DNA from: Bacillota bacterium | GTDB lineage: Bacteria; Bacillota; Clostridia; Christensenellales; Borkfalkiaceae | Direction of reading: 5' to 3' | DNA: 5,192 nucleotides | Assembly (NCBI GenBank): GCA_003343805.1 | Contig: QAKM01000079.1 | Span: 1-5,192, forward strand | In this document: one piece after another, positions 1-5,192 of the stretch | Numbering within the stretch: position 1 is the first letter of the stretch | Layout: each line of letters begins with the position of its first letter | Translations under genes and position numbers: made by a program | Notes under the pieces: generated by a model | The model's input: only the letters and a program-made list of their open reading frames with translations | What the model was told of the DNA's origin: nothing | Database searches by the model: none

Positions 1-444
1 CCCATCCCCGACCTCACGGGCTATATCACCGAGGGGCAGATCATCCTCTCGCGCGATCTTTACAAGAAGGGCATCAACCCGCCCATCGACGTGCTTCCCT
101 CGCTCTCCCGTCTCAAAGACAAGGGCATCGGCGCGGGCAAGACGCGCGAGGATCATGCGGATACCTTGAACCAGCTCTTTGCGGCGTATGCGCGCGGCAA
201 GGAGAGCAAGGAACTCTCCGCCATCCTCGGCGAAGCCGCCCTCACCGAGACGGACAAGCTGTACGCAAAGTTTGCCGAAGCCTTTGAAAAGGAGTATCTC
301 GGCCAGGGCTTCGAGACCGACCGCTCCATTGAAGAGACGCTCGATCTTGGCTGGAAGCTCCTTCGCATCCTGCCCGAGGGCGAGCTCAAGCGCATCCGCA
401 CGCAGTACATCGAAAAGTATCTGCACGGCAAGGCGGAGGAGTGA
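1..444 (+). CDS. ntpB: V-type ATP synthase subunit B, C-terminal part (5' end outside window)
   Basis: Non-catalytic, nucleotide-binding-type B subunit of the V1 (A/V-type) rotary ATPase headpiece, which alternates with catalytic A subunits around the central stalk on the cytoplasmic side of the membrane. The frame is open from base 1 and gives 147 residues before TGA. It opens directly with the family hallmark [14 protein letters not shown], followed by [23 protein letters not shown], the conserved stretch near the nucleotide interface. A helical C-terminal domain ends in a charged, Lys/Glu-rich tail. Full-length family members are about 460 residues, so roughly two thirds lies upstream of the window. 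An internal ATG at base 91 is not the start, because conserved B-subunit sequence continues in frame upstream of it. The next gene, subunit D, begins one base after this stop, which matches the usual A-B-D order at the end of V-ATPase operons. Whether the enzyme pumps H+ or Na+ cannot be told from this subunit. Confidence 0.96.
   Translation, partial: PIPDLTGYITEGQIILSRDLYKKGINPPIDVLPSLSRLKDKGIGAGKTREDHADTLNQLFAAYARGKESKELSAILGEAALTETDKLYAKFAEAFEKEYLGQGFETDRSIEETLDLGWKLLRILPEGELKRIRTQYIEKYLHGKAEE
435..441 (+). promoter_or_regulatory. Ribosome binding site for ntpD inside the ntpB 3' end
   Basis: GGAGGAG ends 4 bases before the ATG at 446 and lies within the last codons of ntpB. The site fixes the subunit D start and implies translational coupling, since ribosomes finishing ntpB at 444 release next to the ntpD start. 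Confidence 0.8.
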
Positions 445-445
445 G

Positions 446-1072
446 ATGGCAAGGCTGAACGTCAACCCCACGCGCATGGAGCTGAAAAAGCTCAAGGCGC
501 GTTTGAACACCGCCGTGCGCGGACATAAGCTCCTGAAGGACAAGTCGGACGAGATGATCCGCCGCTTCACCGTGATGGCGCGCGAGAATCTTGCCCTCCG
601 CCGCGAGGTGGAAGGGGAGCTCGGGCGCATCCTGGGGCAGTTTCAGGTGGCGCGTTCGGTGACGCCCGCCTACCGTGCCGAGGCCGCCTTTGCGATGCCT
701 TCGGGAACGGTGCGCGCGGAGTGCTCGACGGCGAGCGTGATGGGGCTGGATGTCCCCCGGATCGCGCTCTCGGGCAGCGCCTCGTCGGTGCTCCCGTATG
801 CCTATTTCGAGATCACGAGCGAGGCGGACTATTCGGTGAGCATGGTCGCGGCACTCCTTCCCAAGCTCCTGCGGCTTGCCGAAGTGGAGAAATCGGTGCG
901 GATGCTTGCAGACGAGATCGAACGCAACAAGCGGCGCGTCAACGCGCTCGAGTACGTCATGATCCCGCAGCTCGAAGAGACCATCGCCTACATCCGCGAA
1001 AAGCTGAGCGAGAACGAGCGCGCCGCCCTCGTGCGCATCATGAAAGTCAAGGGCAAACAACAGGAAATGTGA
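446..1072 (+). CDS. ntpD: V-type ATP synthase subunit D (central stalk)
   Basis: Rotor shaft subunit of the V1 part: a long antiparallel coiled coil that inserts into the A3B3 ring and transmits rotation to the membrane rotor. The product is 208 residues, the usual length for bacterial and archaeal D subunits (about 200-215). The N-terminus MARLNVNPTRMELKKLKARL and the following GHKLLKDKSDEM (about residues 30-41) are the family signature. Residues of roughly 5-70 and 140-200 are heptad-like and highly charged, forming the two coiled-coil arms; the middle (about 75-135) is the less conserved head region. The start at 446 is chosen because it has a strong ribosome binding site and gives the canonical N-terminus; the same frame stays open upstream inside ntpB but has no family similarity there. 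One base separates it from the ntpB stop. A terminator follows immediately, so this is the last gene of the ATPase operon. Confidence 0.96.
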   Translation: MARLNVNPTRMELKKLKARLNTAVRGHKLLKDKSDEMIRRFTVMARENLALRREVEGELGRILGQFQVARSVTPAYRAEAAFAMPSGTVRAECSTASVMGLDVPRIALSGSASSVLPYAYFEITSEADYSVSMVAALLPKLLRLAEVEKSVRMLADEIERNKRRVNALEYVMIPQLEETIAYIREKLSENERAALVRIMKVKGKQQEM

Positions 1073-1104
1073 CCCGTCCGTATATCCCCGCGGACGGGAT
1101 TTTT
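1073..1104 (+). terminator. Intrinsic terminator of the V-ATPase operon
   Basis: A perfect 8-bp stem, CCCGTCCG (1073-1080) pairing with CGGACGGG (1091-1098), encloses a 10-base loop and is followed by a T run at 1100-1104. The 5' arm begins at the base directly after the ntpD stop codon. The position and the T run support Rho-independent termination of the ATPase operon. Confidence 0.88.
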
Positions 1105-1124
1105 CATCTTTCCCCGCTGCTTGC

Positions 1125-1153
1125 TTGATTTTTCGGGCAAAATGGTATATAAT
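1125..1153 (+). promoter_or_regulatory. Sigma-A-type promoter of the fprA unit
   Basis: TTGATT (1125-1130) and a perfect TATAAT (1148-1153) are separated by 17 bases, the optimal spacing for a housekeeping sigma factor. It sits between the ATPase terminator and fprA, in an AT-rich pocket of otherwise GC-rich DNA. Expected transcription start is near 1160, leaving a leader of about 40 bases. I see no clear PerR, Fur or Rex inverted-repeat operator overlapping it. Confidence 0.8.
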
Positions 1154-1172
1154 AAGCGAAAAAGAATGTTTG

Positions 1173-1189
1173 GCGGCGCCCTGCGCCGC
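1173..1189 (+). other. GC-only hairpin in the fprA leader, abutting the ribosome binding site
   Basis: GCGGCGC (1173-1179) pairs perfectly with GCGCCGC (1183-1189) around a 3-base loop. The 3' arm ends one base before GGAGGA (1190-1195), the fprA ribosome binding site, which lies 4 bases upstream of the ATG. No T run follows, so this is not a terminator. It may affect ribosome loading or mRNA stability; the function is inferred only from placement. Confidence 0.6.
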
Positions 1190-1199
1190 GGAGGATATC

Positions 1200-2402
1200 A
1201 TGCACAATACCGTGGCTGTCTTTGAAGATCTTTTCTACGTCGGCGCGAGCGATCGACGGCTCTCCCTCTTTGAGAACGTCTATCCCGTCCCGCGCGGCGC
1301 TTCCTACAATTCCTATCTCCTTCTCGACGAAAAGACGGTGCTCTTCGATACCGTCGATCACGCCGTCTCCGAACAGTTCCTCGAGAACGTGGAGCACGTT
1401 TTGGGGGGCAGAACGCTCGACTACATCGTCGTCCATCACATGGAGCCCGACCATTCCTCGACGCTCTCCGAAGTGCTCCTGCGCCATCCCGAAGCTATGA
1501 TCGTCTGCAATCAGAAGATAGACGGAATGCTCAAAAATTACGGCTGCTGCGCGGGGGAGAAGCTGCTCGTCAAGGAGGGCGACGAGCTCTCGACGGGCAG
1601 GCACACCTTCCAATTCGTCTTTGCGCCCATGGTGCATTGGCCGGAAGTCATGATGAGCTTCGATCTTACGACGGGCGCGCTCTTCTCGGCGGATGCCTTC
1701 GGCACCTTCGGGGCGCTCGGCGGCAGCATCTGGGCGGACGAAGTGGACTTCGAGCACGACTTTTTAGACGATGCGAGAAGATACTACATCAACATCGTCG
1801 GAAAGTACGGCGTGCAGGTGCAGAACGTCCTCAAGAAGGCGGCGGGGCTCGAGATCCAATATCTCCTTCCTCTGCACGGGCCGCTGTGGAGGGAAAACAT
1901 CGGCTGGTTCGTGGAAAAGTACCTCATCTGGAGCAGTTATACGCCCGAAGAGAAGGGGGTGCTCGTCGTCTACGGCAGCGTCTACGGCCACACGCAGAAC
2001 GCGGCGGAGATCGCCGCCTCCCGCATCGCGCAGAAGGGCGTGAAGGTCAAGGTGTACGACGCTTCGATGACCGATATTTCCATCCTCGTCTCCGAGGCAT
2101 TCCGCTATTCGCACATCCTCTTCGCCTCGGCGACGTACAACAACGGCATCTTCGTGAAGATGGAGGAGTTCTTGTCCGACCTCAAGGCGCACGCCTTCCA
2201 AAACCGCGCCTATGCCGTCATCGAGAACGGCTCCTGGGCGCCGCAGGCAGGGGCGCTGATGGAGGCGGAGATCGCTTCCTTCAAGAACATGAAAAAGCTG
2301 GGCGAGAAGGTGACCATCCTCTCCTCCGTCAACGAAGAGACGAGAGAGAAGCTCCTCTCCCTTGCCGATACGATCGCAGAGGACGTGAAGGCATCGGCAT
2401 GA
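1200..2402 (+). CDS. fprA: FprA-type flavodiiron protein (O2/NO reductase)
   Basis: Cytoplasmic A-type flavoprotein that reduces O2 to water, or NO to N2O, with electrons from rubredoxin; a defence enzyme of anaerobes. The product is 400 residues, typical for two-domain members without a fused rubredoxin. Residues 1-250 are the metallo-beta-lactamase-like diiron domain; the expected ligand set is complete: H80, E82 and D84 (in HHMEPDHS), H146 (APMVHWPE), D165 (SADAFG) and H226 (LPLHGP). Residues 253-395 are the flavodoxin domain, with the FMN phosphate loop GSVYGHTQ (259-266) and flavin-contact loops SATYNNG (310-316) and ENGSWAP (342-348). All catalytic features look intact. The start at 1200 is chosen for GGAGGA (1190-1195) and for the family-length N-terminus; the frame is open further upstream but overlaps the promoter. 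Adjacent cysteines C116-C117 lie on the diiron domain and have no role I can assign. The stop overlaps the next gene by 4 bases, and rubredoxin follows downstream. Whether O2 or NO is the main substrate cannot be read from sequence. Confidence 0.96.
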   Translation: MHNTVAVFEDLFYVGASDRRLSLFENVYPVPRGASYNSYLLLDEKTVLFDTVDHAVSEQFLENVEHVLGGRTLDYIVVHHMEPDHSSTLSEVLLRHPEAMIVCNQKIDGMLKNYGCCAGEKLLVKEGDELSTGRHTFQFVFAPMVHWPEVMMSFDLTTGALFSADAFGTFGALGGSIWADEVDFEHDFLDDARRYYINIVGKYGVQVQNVLKKAAGLEIQYLLPLHGPLWRENIGWFVEKYLIWSSYTPEEKGVLVVYGSVYGHTQNAAEIAASRIAQKGVKVKVYDASMTDISILVSEAFRYSHILFASATYNNGIFVKMEEFLSDLKAHAFQNRAYAVIENGSWAPQAGALMEAEIASFKNMKKLGEKVTILSSVNEETREKLLSLADTIAEDVKASA

Positions 2403-2572
2403 AATCCATTCATCTCATGGTTTTGGGGCTCGTCCTCATGTTTGCGGGCGTGGGGTGCATCGCCTTTTCGCTGGGCGGCGGCTGGAATACGCTCACCACG
2501 GTGGGCGCCGTCCTCACGGCGGTCGGATTTATCGTCACGGCCGTGGGATTCTTCTGGAAGAAGAAGGACTGA
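2399..2572 (+). CDS. Small two-helix membrane protein of unknown function
   Basis: A 57-residue protein that I do not recognise. It consists almost entirely of two hydrophobic segments, about residues 5-24 (after MKSI) and 33-53, joined by a short Gly-rich turn (SLGGGWN, 24-30), and ends in the charged tail WKKKD. The positive-inside rule, with K2 at the front and three lysines at the end, suggests a hairpin with both termini in the cytoplasm. C20 is not in a lipobox (GVGC with Gly at -3). The ATG overlaps the fprA stop as ATGA (2399-2402), and GAAGG (2387-2391) lies 7 bases upstream, so translation is probably coupled to fprA. It sits between fprA and rubredoxin in one apparent operon, which hints at a role connected with the flavodiiron system, such as membrane recruitment. 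That is inference from position only. Evidence that it is real: start and stop overlap, codon-consistent length, coherent membrane topology. Small hydrophobic ORFs can be spurious. Confidence 0.75.
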   Translation: MKSIHLMVLGLVLMFAGVGCIAFSLGGGWNTLTTVGAVLTAVGFIVTAVGFFWKKKD

Positions 2573-2584
2573 AACAGGAATTTC

Positions 2585-2599
2585 CCCGCATCTTGCGGG
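2585..2599 (+). other. Intercistronic stem-loop before rubredoxin
   Basis: CCCGCA (2585-2590) pairs perfectly with TGCGGG (2594-2599) around a 3-base loop. The sequence after it is purine-rich, leading into the rubredoxin ribosome binding site, with no T run, so simple termination is unlikely. It may be an mRNA processing or stability element that lets the rubredoxin message accumulate separately; this is inferred from location. Confidence 0.5.
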
Positions 2600-2610
2600 A
2601 GATCAAGAAT

Positions 2611-2617
2611 AAAGGAG
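2611..2617 (+). promoter_or_regulatory. Ribosome binding site for rubredoxin
   Basis: AAAGGAG lies 8 bases upstream of the ATG at 2626. It is stronger than the site before the small membrane protein, consistent with independent and abundant translation of rubredoxin. I see no separate promoter in the 53-base gap. Confidence 0.8.
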
Positions 2618-2625
2618 AACGTATC

Positions 2626-2781
2626 ATGAAGTATGTTTGCACGGTCTGTGGCTATGTCTACGACGAGGAAACGGGTGATCCCGACAACGGCATCGCGCCC
2701 GGCACCCTGTGGAAGGATGTCCCCGATGACTTCACCTGCCCGCTCTGCGGCGTAGGCAAGGACGATTTTTCCGCCGAATAA
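2626..2781 (+). CDS. Rubredoxin
   Basis: Small cytoplasmic one-electron carrier with a single iron held by four cysteines. The product is 51 residues, standard for rubredoxins (about 50-55). Both iron-binding knuckles are present: C5-TV-C8-GY and C38-PL-C41-G. The connecting core has the conserved features [13 protein letters not shown] (15-27) and VGKDDF (43-48). Core aromatic positions are Y3, Y10, Y12, W29, F36 and F48; relative to the classic clostridial pattern (Phe in the loop after PGT, Trp two residues before CPLC) the Phe and Trp appear exchanged. The family is the direct electron donor to FprA-type flavodiiron proteins, and the shared operon here makes that the likely partner. The NADH:rubredoxin reductase needed to complete the chain is not in the window. 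The start is fixed by the ribosome binding site at 2611-2617 and by the canonical MKYVC N-terminus. Confidence 0.97.
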   Translation: MKYVCTVCGYVYDEETGDPDNGIAPGTLWKDVPDDFTCPLCGVGKDDFSAE

Positions 2782-2797
2782 GGCAGGAAAGCGCACG

Positions 2798-2832
2798 GGG
2801 CGGGCCTCTCATCGAAGGGGCTCGCCCTTTTT
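2798..2832 (+). terminator. Intrinsic terminator of the fprA-rubredoxin unit
   Basis: GGGCGGGCC (2798-2806) pairs with GGCTCGCCC (2819-2827) over 9 positions, one of them a G-U pair, around a 12-base loop. A run of five T (2828-2832) follows. It lies 16 bases past the rubredoxin stop and separates this unit from lon. Confidence 0.87.
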
Positions 2833-2897
2833 GAAAAGACGGGAAAGCGGAAGGGAAGGCTTTCCTCTTCTTCCATGAAAACACATACGCATTTTGT

Positions 2898-2926
2898 TTG
2901 AAAAGCGGCAAAGCGTGTGATATATT
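2898..2926 (+). promoter_or_regulatory. Promoter of lon with extended -10
   Basis: TTGAAA (2898-2903) and TATATT (2921-2926) are 17 bases apart, and TGA immediately precedes the -10 (TG at 2918-2919), giving an extended -10 element. An alternative -35, TTGTTT, starts at 2894 but has non-optimal spacing. Predicted transcription start is near 2932, leaving a leader of about 84 bases. I find neither a CIRCE (HrcA) element nor a CtsR-type direct repeat near it. Confidence 0.8.
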
Positions 2927-2931
2927 GATAA

Positions 2932-2952
2932 GGCCGTATTTTTTGTGCGGCC
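2932..2952 (+). other. Predicted stem-loop at the 5' end of the lon transcript
   Basis: GGCCGT (2932-2937) pairs with GCGGCC (2947-2952), with one T-G position, around a T-rich 9-base loop containing six consecutive T (2939-2944). It begins about where transcription should start, so the mRNA would carry a hairpin at or near its 5' end, a placement known to slow mRNA decay. The 3' arm is part of a NotI-type palindrome, GCGGCCGC (2947-2954). Confidence 0.5.
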
Positions 2953-2970
2953 GCAGGAGCCGCGGGCTGC

Positions 2971-2986
2971 AACCGTGCGCGCGGTT
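2971..2986. repeat. Near-perfect 16-bp palindrome in the lon leader
   Basis: AACCGTGC (2971-2978) faces GCGCGGTT (2979-2986); the halves are inverted repeats with one mismatched position. It lies about 45 bases downstream of the lon -10 and 18 bases upstream of the ribosome binding site. As DNA it could be an operator; as RNA it could be a small hairpin (AACCG with CGGTT, 6-base loop). It matches no operator I know for heat-shock regulators. Confidence 0.4.
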
Positions 2987-3003
2987 TCGCAAAAGAAGTT
3001 CCC

Positions 3004-3011
3004 AAGGGAGG
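3004..3011 (+). promoter_or_regulatory. Ribosome binding site for lon
   Basis: AAGGGAGG ends 5 bases before the ATG at 3017. This strong site decides the lon start; the resulting N-terminus reaches the conserved LON-domain beginning within about ten residues. Confidence 0.82.
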
Positions 3012-3016
3012 AAACT

Positions 3017-5192
3017 ATGGCAGAAAACAAAGTAAGAACGCTCATCCTTTCCGTCATCCCCATGCGGACGCAGGTCGTCTTTCCCGATCTTTCCGTCGCG
3101 TTCGACGCAGGGCGGGGGATCTCGCTTGCCGCGGTCGAGCGTGCCAACCTCAACGATAAACTCATCTTTCTGACCAAACAGAAGAACGCGCAGGAGGAAG
3201 TGCCCGGTGAGGGCGATCTCTATCCCGTCGGCACGGTGGCGCGCATCCGTCAGGTGACGCGCCTGCCCGGCGACCGCATCCGCGTGTTTGCCAGCACGCT
3301 CTACCGCGCCCGTGCGCGCGATTTCCGCGTCGAGGGCGGCTACATCTACGCCGTCACCGATGAGCTCACCACCCTCCACGGCGATCCCACGCTGGAGGAA
3401 GCGTACTTCCGCACCGCGAAGGAGCTCGTCAAAGACGTCGTGCAGGCGGACGGAAAGATCTCGCAGGAAGTGGACGGGCGGCTCGCGACCATCGGCGACA
3501 TCGACGAGTACATCAACGTGTGCGCCTACAATATGCGCATCCGCGAGGAAGTCAAGCAGCAGCTTCTGGAGGAGACCCGCCTCGTGGAGCGGCTCAAACT
3601 CTTCGAGCGCTGCCTCAACGACGAGCTGGAGATCTCCCGCCTCGAGCGCAAGATCGCCCAGGACGTCAGGAAGAACATCGACCAGTCGCAGAAGGAGTAC
3701 TATCTCCGCGAACAGCTCAAGGCCATCCACGCGGAGCTGGGCGACGACGTCGAGGAGAACGCCCGCCTGCGCGAAAAGCTGCTTGCAAAACACCTTCCCA
3801 AGGAGGTGGAGGAAAAGGCGATGGCGGAGCTCGCCCGCATGGACAAGATGCCGCCCTCTTCGCCCGAGTACACCGTGCTGCGCAACTATGCCGACTGGCT
3901 CATCGACCTTCCGTGGACGGAGGAGACGCAGGACACCGAATCGCTTGCGGACGTCGAAAAGGTCCTCGACGACGATCACTACGGCCTTGAAAAGATCAAG
4001 GAGCGCGTCGTCGAATACCTCGCCGTCCTGAAACTGACGGGGGAGCTCAAGGCGCCCATTTTGTGCCTTGTCGGTCCGCCCGGCGTGGGCAAGACGAGCA
4101 TCGCCAAGTCGGTCGCGCGGGCGCTGGGCAGAAAGTTCGTGCGCATGAGCCTCGGCGGCCTCAAGGACGAGGCGGAGATCCGCGGCCACCGGCGCACCTA
4201 CATCGGCGCCATGCCCGGCCGCATCCTCTACGAGATGAAGAATGCGGGCTCTGTCAACCCCGTGTTCCTCCTCGACGAGGTGGACAAGATCTCGATGGAT
4301 CTGCGCGGCGACCCCGCGAGCGCCCTCCTCGAAGTTTTGGATCCCGAGCAGAATTCCACCTTCCGCGACCGCTATCTCGAAGTCCCTTACGACCTGAGCA
4401 AAGTCATGTTCATCGCGACGGCGAACACGCTCGACACCATCCCCGGGCCGCTGCGCGACCGTATGGAGATCATTGAACTGTCGGGTTACACCCCGCAGGA
4501 GAAGGAGGAGATCGCAAAGCGCTATCTCGTCCCCAAAAAGCGCAAGGAAAACGGTCTCACCGAGGAAAATCTGCGCATCACGGACGGGGCGATCGGCGAG
4601 ATGATCGACGGCTACACGATGGAGGCGGGCGTGCGTTCTCTGGAGCGCACCATCGGCACCGTGTGCAGGAAAGCCGCCGTGCGCATCGCCAAGGACGAGG
4701 AGAGGAAGGGCATTACCGTCACGCGGCAGAACCTTGAAAAGTTCCTCGGCGCCAAGCGCTTTCTGCGCGAGGACGAGATGCGCGAGAAGGACGAAGTGGG
4801 CGCCGCCACCGGCCTTGCCTGGACGGCGGTGGGGGGCGCGACGCTCACCATCGAAGTCTCGGCGATGCAGGGCAAGGGCGACATCCTGCTCACGGGCAAG
4901 CTGGGCGACGTCATGAAGGAGTCCGCCCGCGCCGCCATCAGCTATATCCGCGCCCATGCCGAACAGTACGGCATCGACGAGGAGGAGTTCGAGAAGAAGG
5001 ACATCCACATCCACATCCCCGAGGGCGCGACGCCCAAGGACGGGCCGAGCGCGGGCATCACGATGGCGACCGCCATCCTCTCCGCCTTCACCAATCACCC
5101 CGTGCGCCGCGACGTCGCGATGACGGGCGAGATCACCCTGCGCGGCAAGGTGCTGCCCATCGGCGGGCTCAAGGAAAAGGCGCTCGCCGCCA
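3017..5192 (+). CDS. lon: ATP-dependent protease Lon (LonA type), 3' end outside window
   Basis: Cytoplasmic homohexameric AAA+ serine protease that unfolds and degrades misfolded and regulatory proteins. The visible 725 residues cover nearly all of a roughly 780-residue LonA; about the last 50-70 are missing. Residues 1-190 are the N-terminal substrate-binding LON domain ([17 protein letters not shown] near 14-30; [10 protein letters not shown] near 72-81). About 190-310 is the helical, coiled-coil region with the conserved [11 protein letters not shown] (from 227). The AAA+ module carries Walker A GPPGVGKT (353-360), Walker B FLLDEVDK (417-424), sensor-1 region [11 protein letters not shown] (466-476) and sensor-2 AGVRSLER with R540. 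In the protease domain, PKDGPSAG holds the catalytic serine S678 and GGLKEK the catalytic lysine K721, matching S679 and K722 of E. coli Lon. No transmembrane segment is seen in the AAA+ module, which argues against LonB. It has its own promoter and sits downstream of a terminator, so it is not co-transcribed with rubredoxin. All motifs are intact. Confidence 0.97.
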   Translation, partial: MAENKVRTLILSVIPMRTQVVFPDLSVAFDAGRGISLAAVERANLNDKLIFLTKQKNAQEEVPGEGDLYPVGTVARIRQVTRLPGDRIRVFASTLYRARARDFRVEGGYIYAVTDELTTLHGDPTLEEAYFRTAKELVKDVVQADGKISQEVDGRLATIGDIDEYINVCAYNMRIREEVKQQLLEETRLVERLKLFERCLNDELEISRLERKIAQDVRKNIDQSQKEYYLREQLKAIHAELGDDVEENARLREKLLAKHLPKEVEEKAMAELARMDKMPPSSPEYTVLRNYADWLIDLPWTEETQDTESLADVEKVLDDDHYGLEKIKERVVEYLAVLKLTGELKAPILCLVGPPGVGKTSIAKSVARALGRKFVRMSLGGLKDEAEIRGHRRTYIGAMPGRILYEMKNAGSVNPVFLLDEVDKISMDLRGDPASALLEVLDPEQNSTFRDRYLEVPYDLSKVMFIATANTLDTIPGPLRDRMEIIELSGYTPQEKEEIAKRYLVPKKRKENGLTEENLRITDGAIGEMIDGYTMEAGVRSLERTIGTVCRKAAVRIAKDEERKGITVTRQNLEKFLGAKRFLREDEMREKDEVGAATGLAWTAVGGATLTIEVSAMQGKGDILLTGKLGDVMKESARAAISYIRAHAEQYGIDEEEFEKKDIHIHIPEGATPKDGPSAGITMATAILSAFTNHPVRRDVAMTGEITLRGKVLPIGGLKEKALAA

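Noticed and set aside
179..445. Upstream extension of the subunit D frame inside ntpB
   Set aside because: The residues before 446 are Arg/Ser/Pro-rich shadow sequence of ntpB. The canonical N-terminus and a good ribosome binding site both place the start at 446.
1120..1160. PerR- or Rex-type operator at the fprA promoter
   Set aside because: The AT-rich stretch contains TATATAATAA but no clear inverted repeat of the kind expected for these regulators; it is explained by the -10 element alone.
386..1207. 273-codon minus-strand open frame over ntpD and the fprA leader
   Set aside because: It is antisense to subunit D, spans a terminator and a promoter, and is His/Arg-rich shadow sequence with no family resemblance.
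1637..2398. Long upstream extension of the frame of the small membrane protein, inside fprA
   Set aside because: The extension is Arg/Gly-rich out-of-frame fprA. Only the last 57 codons, from the ATG at 2399, look like a protein.
2399..2461. Lipoprotein signal at C20 of the small membrane protein
   Set aside because: The residues before the cysteine are GVG with Gly at -3 and no Leu/Val at the lipobox position, and a second hydrophobic helix follows; a plain membrane hairpin fits better.
2782..3016. Small gene or RNA gene in the rubredoxin-lon gap
   Set aside because: The gap is accounted for by a terminator, a promoter and the lon leader; no open frame with a ribosome binding site and no tRNA-like or other structured RNA pattern is seen.
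3288..4031. 247-codon plus-strand frame inside lon
   Set aside because: It is Arg/Ser/Thr-rich out-of-frame sequence within a well-supported lon coding region.
2732..5098. 788-codon open frame on the minus strand covering rubredoxin's end, the intergenic region and most of lon
   Set aside because: It is antisense to a Lon with every catalytic motif intact. The protein is low-complexity, rich in Leu, Val, Asp, Arg and His, as expected when a GC-rich gene with strong third-position bias is read backwards. It has no recognisable domain and runs through the lon promoter and the upstream terminator.

Overview
The window reads as a GC-rich, strongly strand-biased stretch of a bacterial chromosome. 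A V-type ATPase, an FprA-type flavodiiron protein with a rubredoxin partner, and Lon occur side by side, all on the + strand. A V/A-type ATPase together with O2-detoxifying FprA and rubredoxin suggests a strict anaerobe, most plausibly a GC-rich Clostridia-like Bacillota. That assignment is an inference from gene content; no taxonomic marker is present.

Layout. (1) 1-1072: the 3' end of a V-type ATPase operon, with the C-terminal third of subunit B (partial) followed by complete subunit D. It is closed by an intrinsic terminator that starts at the base after the stop codon. (2) 1125-2832: a compact transcription unit with its own sigma-A-like promoter, a GC hairpin just before the ribosome binding site, fprA (400 aa), a 57-aa two-helix membrane protein overlapping the fprA stop by 4 bases, a short intercistronic stem-loop, rubredoxin (51 aa) and an intrinsic terminator. 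(3) 2898-5192: a second promoter with an extended -10, a roughly 84-base leader containing two inverted repeats, and lon, which runs off the right edge (725 residues visible, both active sites present).

How the genes work together. Rubredoxin is the usual one-electron donor to FprA-type flavodiiron proteins, which reduce O2 to water (or NO to N2O). The middle unit is therefore a self-contained oxygen or NO defence cassette, lacking only the reductase that recharges rubredoxin. The tiny membrane protein between the two is the one part with no recognised role. Lon is a separate protein quality-control unit. The V-ATPase genes are a third, unrelated unit.

I see no RNA gene, CRISPR array, insertion sequence, phage remnant or attachment site. 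Most of the window is ordinary core metabolism. The candidate worth follow-up is the small membrane protein embedded in the fprA-rubredoxin unit, together with the leader structures.
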